Positions 59,404-64,000 of a stretch of DNA of 64,000 bases are shown here, piece after piece. Location of the stretch: contig NZ_JAMCCO010000001.1 in assembly GCF_023371205.1 (NCBI RefSeq), forward strand, positions 182,662 through 246,661, in the 5' to 3' direction. The stretch's first letter is position 1, and every line of letters starts with the position of its first letter. The notes under the pieces are model-generated. The model ran no database searches. It was given only the letters and a program-made list of their open reading frames with translations, and was not told where the DNA came from. Source of the stretch: Parvivirga hydrogeniphila (GTDB lineage Bacteria; Actinomycetota; Coriobacteriia; Anaerosomatales; Anaerosomataceae). Both the position numbers and the translations under genes were made by a program.

Positions 59404-61572
59404 GTGGCGGACAGCAAGGCACCGAAGCGCGCACCGGGCGACATCGAAGCGTTCGTCAAGCAGCTGCTTGTCACCTACAAGGCGGTGCGGCTGTATCCGC
59501 CTTCGAGCAGCATTCCCCAGCAGAACGCCCGCCTCGTCGTCGAGAAGCTCCGCCCGCTGCAGCGCAAGAACCCTACCGTCAGGATGGTCGTGAGCAGAGA
59601 CGGGCTGTTCTTCGAGGGGCTGCAAGCGCTTCCAGGCCAGCAAGCGTTCGTGAACTTCGCGCGCGAGTCCTTCCGGCATGGCATCGGCGACGTGCGGTTC
59701 CACACAGGTGTCACGCCCGAGGAGATCGCTGCGTTCCTGCAGGGAGTGACACTCGAGCCCGGCGACATCCAGAAGCAAGGCGGCTTCTCCTCGTGGCTGT
59801 GGGACCACGGTGTGCACCAGATCACCGTGGGCGAGATGGAGACGAAGGTCGTCGACGCGGGCGAAGCGGAACAGGCGGAGCTCACGGACAGGGTCTCAGA
59901 GCCCGAGGAGGCATGGCCTCCCGGGCCGGAGGCCATCGACAGGTTGCTCGGTTCGGTCCGGGACCTGCACCATCGCGACCAGCGCGTCTTGGTGCGTTTC
60001 CTGCTCGAACCGAAGCTGGTCGGCGCCTACCTTGAGCACGTTGCGGCGCAGGCCGCAGCGGACCCTGTCTCGCGGCTCGCAGACCGCATCTTCGCCATGA
60101 CGCGCGCGATCTCCGGCGACATCGACGAGGAGCAGGGTCAGCTCGATCGGTCGGCAGCAGAGGCGGTGATGGCGCTCGATCAGGACACACGAGCACGGCT
60201 CATCGCGGACCACCTGCTGCCCCGGGCGCGCGTCGACGAGAACGTTGCAGCGCTGCTCTCGCAGATAGCCCTCGACGACCTGTGCGCCGCACTCGTGGCA
60301 GGCGCCGGTGGCGATGCGGCGTCGAAAGAAGGGCTGTCGCGCGCGCTTCTGAACCTCGCGCTGATCGGCATCCACTCGCGGCAGGAGGTCGCCGAAGCAG
60401 CGGTGCGCGCCTTGGTGGAGGCCGGGATACCCGAACCGACCGCGCGAGGGTTCGCCGCGCGGGCGCTGCCGGAGAGGATCGAGACGCCGAAAGGGCGGGG
60501 CACGACTGCCCCGAAGGACATCGAGGAGGCGGTGCGTCTCGTCGACTTGGGCGTGACCAAGTCGGTGGCGGACGCCGACCCGGAGCTGGCGCGCCTGCGG
60601 CAGGAGGTCTCCGCTGGCCTGTCGGACGCGGACGTGTTCAAGACGCTCGTGAGACTGCTTTCGCTGGAGCGTCGTCCCGAGACCTTCGCGTCGCTCTTGG
60701 CGCTCGTCGAGGACGGGCTTCCCGTGCTGCTCGATCGCGACGAGTTCGAGGCGGTAGCGGTGGCCGTGGCTGCGCTCGCGGCGCTCAGGAGCGACGAGGG
60801 AGTGCCCGAGGAGGCGCGAGGCAGAGTGCACGCCGTGCTTTCGAGCATCGCCACGGCAGAACGGCTTTCCCACCTCTGCCAAGCGGCCCGGCTCGCCGAA
60901 CCCGGCACCGATCAGCATGCCGCCTGCGCCCGTCTCGTGCGGATGCTCGGGGACGTCAGCATCGACCCGCTCTTGGAGGTGCTTGCGAGCGAGCAGGACA
61001 TGGCCGCGCGAAAGGCGCTCGTCGAGATGATATCGGCCATCGCCTCCAGCCATGTCGAGCAGCTCGGGAAGCACGTCGAAGACGGCCGGTGGTACTTCGT
61101 CCGCAACGTCGTGGCGATCCTCGGTTCGACGCGCGATCCTGCGGTGTTGCCGTACCTTGCGCGGACGCTCCGGCACGCCGACGCACGCGTGCGGCGCGAG
61201 ACCGTCCGGGCGCTGGCGTCTGTCCGTGACCGCTACGCAGAAGAGCTCCTGGTTGCGGCGCTTCAGGACGACGACGCCCAGAACGTGGCTCTCGTCGCGC
61301 GCTACCTCGGCACGCTCGGTGTGCGAGGCGCCGCGCACGCGCTGGCAGATGTCGCGCGAGGGGCAGGCGCAGGGAACAGGGACGTGGCGCCCCGTGTCGA
61401 GGCGATCGAAGCGCTGGTCCGTCTTGGCGCCCGAGAAGCGGTCCCTGTGCTGGAGCAGCTGGCGAGCAGGCGAGGAGGGCTGCTCAGGGCCCAGAGAGAT
61501 AGAGCGGTGGCGGCCGCGGCCGAGCAGGCAGTACGAGCGCTGAGCGAGACGTCGTCGGACGGTGAGCGATGA
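59404..61572 (+). CDS. HEAT-repeat protein with LYP N-terminal module (copy B)
   Basis: A 722-aa paralogue of the 51.6-53.6 kb protein. The N-terminal VRLYPPSSSIPQQNA is followed by VVSRDGLFFEGLQ and FRHGIGDVRFHTGVTPEEI. The C-terminal part has HEAT-like helices (PAVLPYLARTLRHADARV, RRETVRALASVRDRYAEEL). GTG start. Overlaps the HD-GYP gene by 4 nt, in the same order as copy A. Confidence 0.84.
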   Translation: MADSKAPKRAPGDIEAFVKQLLVTYKAVRLYPPSSSIPQQNARLVVEKLRPLQRKNPTVRMVVSRDGLFFEGLQALPGQQAFVNFARESFRHGIGDVRFHTGVTPEEIAAFLQGVTLEPGDIQKQGGFSSWLWDHGVHQITVGEMETKVVDAGEAEQAELTDRVSEPEEAWPPGPEAIDRLLGSVRDLHHRDQRVLVRFLLEPKLVGAYLEHVAAQAAADPVSRLADRIFAMTRAISGDIDEEQGQLDRSAAEAVMALDQDTRARLIADHLLPRARVDENVAALLSQIALDDLCAALVAGAGGDAASKEGLSRALLNLALIGIHSRQEVAEAAVRALVEAGIPEPTARGFAARALPERIETPKGRGTTAPKDIEEAVRLVDLGVTKSVADADPELARLRQEVSAGLSDADVFKTLVRLLSLERRPETFASLLALVEDGLPVLLDRDEFEAVAVAVAALAALRSDEGVPEEARGRVHAVLSSIATAERLSHLCQAARLAEPGTDQHAACARLVRMLGDVSIDPLLEVLASEQDMAARKALVEMISAIASSHVEQLGKHVEDGRWYFVRNVVAILGSTRDPAVLPYLARTLRHADARVRRETVRALASVRDRYAEELLVAALQDDDAQNVALVARYLGTLGVRGAAHALADVARGAGAGNRDVAPRVEAIEALVRLGAREAVPVLEQLASRRGGLLRAQRDRAVAAAAEQAVRALSETSSDGER

Positions 61573-63119
61573 GCGATGAGAACGGGCGGATGCCCGAGGA
61601 GAAGACCGGTTTCGCCGAGGAAGAGGCCGCACGGATCGACGAGCGCGGTCCCGAACAGGGCGCTGTACGCGAAGCCATGGGCGCCCGCCCTGCCGACGAT
61701 GAGCCGGCCGCGCCGGTTGCGGAAGGCCGCCAAGGCGTCCCTGTGTTCTCCGCCAAGCAGCTCTCACGCGCGCGCGACGTCCTTGCGCGCCTGCACGCGC
61801 TCAGGCGAGCCCGCCAGCTGTACCCGATCGGCCATCCCTCGGTTGCACAAGCGGCGAGCGATCTGCTCGCGGTCGCGAGCCGCTACCATGAGGAAGGCGT
61901 CGACGTCCCGCTCGTCTTCTACGACGACCAGGTGCTTCTCGGCGAGCAGATGCTGCTCGAGGAAAGCATGCTGTTCGACCAGCTCACCCGCGACCTCACC
62001 GCGATCGGTGCCGGGAGCATCGTCATCAAGCGCGGGGCGACGCTCGAAGACGTGCTCAAGCTCGCAGACGTGATCGCGCAAGACCCTGCCCGCATCATCG
62101 CTGAAGGCGGCGCAGCGGAACTGGCGCGGCGAAGCGGCGTCGAGGGCATCGAGATTCGTGCCGTCGCGGTACAGCGCGGTTCGACAGTCGCTGGAGGGCC
62201 GAGCAGCGCCCGGGCCGTCTACACCGACGCGCTCGACCTCATCCGTGAGATCGACCGCATCCTGCGGAGCAACCAGGTCATCGACGCGGGGCACGTGCGC
62301 AGCGTCGTCCGGAGCCTGGTCTCCTCTGTGCTGGAGAACCGGTTCGCGATGCTGGAGCTCGCGAGCCTCAAGCGGTTCGACGAGTACACCTTCTACCACT
62401 CGGTGAACGTCGCCATCCTGTCCATCGCGCTCGGCTCAAGCATCACGAACGACGTGCGGTTCCTCTCGACGCTCGGCACAGGGGCGCTGCTGCACGACAT
62501 CGGGAAGATGATGGTCCCGCTCGAGGTGCTGAACAAGACCGACCCGCTGACCACCGAGGAGTGGGCCCTCATCCGGCATCACCCGATCTACGGAGCCGAG
62601 AACATCATGCTGACGCCGGGGTTGGACAAAGCGGCGGCGATCATGGTGCTCGAGCACCATGCGCGTTATGACCTCACCGGCTACCCGACGCTCCACGCGA
62701 CCGCTCAACACGTCTCGAGCCGCATCGTGGCCGTGGCAGACGCATACGACGCAATGACCTCGCGGCGTTCGTACAGCGCAGCGAGGCGGCGGGACGAGGC
62801 CATCGGCATCCTCGTGCGCAACGCGGGCTCCGCTCTCGACCCGGGCCTCGTGCGCCTGTTCATCAGGATGATGGGTGTCTATCCTCCTGGGTGCGTCGTG
62901 CGGCTGAGCACGGGCGAGCTCGCGGCCGTCGTGGCGCCGTCTGTCGGCGACGCGCGGTCGCCGCGCGTGCGCATCGTGGCGGACGAGGCGGGCGTGCTCG
63001 TCGACGGTCCCGAGATCGATTTGAGCGACCCGAGCGAGGCGGGCGGCCGCGAAGTCGTGCACTGCGTCGACCTCGACGACGCGGGCGTCGTCGCCCGCCG
63101 CCTGCTTCAGGAAGGGTGA
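61569..63119 (+). CDS. HD-GYP phosphohydrolase (copy B) with LYP N-terminal module
   Basis: A 516-aa protein. A disordered acidic/Pro-rich N-terminus (about 1-60) precedes the LYP module (LRRARQLYPIGHPSVAQA, FYDDQVLLGEQMLLEE). The HD-GYP domain has YHSVNVAILSIALG, LLHDIGKMMVP at about 308, HHPIYGAENI, and HHARYDLTGYP with an intact GYP. The C-terminal FPPGCVVRL-like stretch is YPPGCVVRLSTGE. Likely an active c-di-GMP hydrolase, unlike copy A with GHP. Confidence 0.9.
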   Translation: MSDENGRMPEEKTGFAEEEAARIDERGPEQGAVREAMGARPADDEPAAPVAEGRQGVPVFSAKQLSRARDVLARLHALRRARQLYPIGHPSVAQAASDLLAVASRYHEEGVDVPLVFYDDQVLLGEQMLLEESMLFDQLTRDLTAIGAGSIVIKRGATLEDVLKLADVIAQDPARIIAEGGAAELARRSGVEGIEIRAVAVQRGSTVAGGPSSARAVYTDALDLIREIDRILRSNQVIDAGHVRSVVRSLVSSVLENRFAMLELASLKRFDEYTFYHSVNVAILSIALGSSITNDVRFLSTLGTGALLHDIGKMMVPLEVLNKTDPLTTEEWALIRHHPIYGAENIMLTPGLDKAAAIMVLEHHARYDLTGYPTLHATAQHVSSRIVAVADAYDAMTSRRSYSAARRRDEAIGILVRNAGSALDPGLVRLFIRMMGVYPPGCVVRLSTGELAAVVAPSVGDARSPRVRIVADEAGVLVDGPEIDLSDPSEAGGREVVHCVDLDDAGVVARRLLQEG

Positions 63120-63124
63120 TTCCT

Positions 63125-64000
63125 GTGGAGCGCAGCACCAGCAGCGCGACCGCGAAGCGGGCCGCCTGGCTCTTCGCGGTCCTCCTGCTCGTCTTCGGCT
63201 TCAGTGGAGCCGTGGCGCGGTTCTACACGGACGTGCTGTGGTTCCACGAGCTCGGACACGAGGCCGTGTTCTGGACACGTCTCGTTTCGAAGTGGGCCGT
63301 CTTTGGCGTCGCGCTCGTCGTCGCATTCGTCACCACGTACCTCAACGTCCGTATCGCCTGGAAGCTTCGGCCCCGAGCAGTGCTGCGGGCCACCGACGAG
63401 GCGTCGTACCGTCTCGAGATGGCGCTCGAGGACTTCAAGCGTCGCGTCGAGCGGTTCGCTGGAGCGGCAGCGCTTGCTGCGTGCGCGGTCGTCGCGCTGA
63501 TGCTTGCCGACGGCGCCTCACGGCAGTGGGCGACCGTGCGGCTCGCGCTGTCGGCGGTGCCGTTCGGGAAGGTCGACCCGCAGTTCGGGCGCGACCTCTC
63601 GTTCTTCTTCTTCACCGCCCCTGCTCTGCGGGCCGTCGCGGACTGGGTGATGGGCGTCCTGTTCGTGACGCTCCTGTTGACGGCCGCAGCGCACCTGTTC
63701 TCCGGAGCCTTGCGGCCCTGGGCGCGCCTGAAGGGTTTCGACCCGCACGTGAAGGCGCACCTGTCGGTGCTCGGTGGCCTCATGATCGTCGTGCAGGCGT
63801 TCAAGTACTGGCTCGACATCTTCGAACTCGACTTCTCGCCGCGAGGCCAGGTCATCGGCGCCTCGTACACCGACGTCCACGCGCAGATCCCGGCGTACCA
63901 GATCCTCATCGTGGTCGCCATCGCGTGCGGCCTCGCCCTCATCGTCAACATCCGCTTCCGAGGATGGCGCCTGCCGGCCATGGCGCTGGGCGTGTGGGTT
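63125..64000 (+). CDS. UPF0182 membrane protein (5' part)
   Basis: The frame is open from GTG 63125 to the window end (292 codons). It has membrane segments near residues 12-30, 55-75, 100-120, 165-190 and 210-235. The family signature FYTDVLWFHELGH is at the start and GRDLSFFFFTAPAL in the middle. UPF0182 proteins are large (about 900-1000 aa) with about seven membrane segments; the function is unknown. Confidence 0.88.
   Translation, partial: MERSTSSATAKRAAWLFAVLLLVFGFSGAVARFYTDVLWFHELGHEAVFWTRLVSKWAVFGVALVVAFVTTYLNVRIAWKLRPRAVLRATDEASYRLEMALEDFKRRVERFAGAAALAACAVVALMLADGASRQWATVRLALSAVPFGKVDPQFGRDLSFFFFTAPALRAVADWVMGVLFVTLLLTAAAHLFSGALRPWARLKGFDPHVKAHLSVLGGLMIVVQAFKYWLDIFELDFSPRGQVIGASYTDVHAQIPAYQILIVVAIACGLALIVNIRFRGWRLPAMALGVWV

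Overview
The window is about 64 kb of GC-rich DNA (most third codon positions are G or C, and GTG starts are common). It contains a bacterial chromosome origin. The order rpmH-rnpA-yidD-yidC-jag-rsmG-parA-parB on the minus strand, facing dnaA-dnaN-recF-dciA-gyrB-gyrA on the plus strand, is a typical Gram-positive origin. The GC content, a three-repeat CWB2 cell-wall protease, PspC/LiaF-type envelope proteins, a MacAB-like exporter and paired HEAT-repeat/HD-GYP genes suggest a high-GC Gram-positive (Actinomycetota), perhaps a member of Coriobacteriia. This lineage is inferred, because no rRNA gene is present.

Layout. 1-7.9 kb, minus strand: addA (cut by the window edge), addB, a YtxH-like protein, parB and parA. 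8.0-11.0 kb, minus strand: rsmG with two parS sites at its 5' end, then jag, yidC, yidD, rnpA and rpmH. 11.0-14.2 kb: a bipartite origin with DnaA boxes on both sides of an unusual GHKL-ATPase/helix-turn-helix gene and dnaA. 14.2-22.7 kb: dnaN, recF, dciA, gyrB, a small membrane protein, gyrA and a HAD phosphatase. 22.8-26.3 kb: a MacAB-type exporter. 26.3-32.1 kb: DUF151 nuclease, YjbQ, tRNA-Ile, a baeRF-like protein, a PEBP lipoprotein and a secreted subtilisin with CWB2 anchors. 32.1-40.9 kb: one giant gene for a cyclic beta-1,2-glucan synthase-like enzyme.

41.0-42.2 kb is the most unusual part. A membrane-anchored rhodanese is followed in frame, across a TGA, by a thioredoxin domain. The TGA stands exactly where the first Cys of the CxxC motif should be (U-P-T-C). 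A GC-rich hairpin with a GGUC-containing loop lies 20-37 nt downstream, as expected for a bacterial SECIS. I therefore annotate one selenoprotein of 253 aa. Its promoter overlaps an inverted repeat of the CsoR/CstR type. Immediately downstream, a sigma70-like promoter, several stable hairpins and an intrinsic terminator outline an unidentified RNA of about 300 nt ahead of tRNA-Ala.

42.3-64 kb is mixed: an EamA transporter, acylphosphatase, a soluble PAS/GAF histidine kinase, an Fe-S protein, hemolysin III, a tandem Usp, a PAS-GGDEF(degenerate)-EAL protein, two copies of a HEAT-repeat plus HD-GYP gene pair, a CorC-type transporter, a PspC/LiaF-like envelope-stress cluster, an amidohydrolase, a methyltransferase, Maf and the start of a UPF0182 gene. 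One EAL and two HD-GYP proteins, with no clearly active GGDEF cyclase, make this side rich in likely c-di-GMP hydrolysis or sensing.
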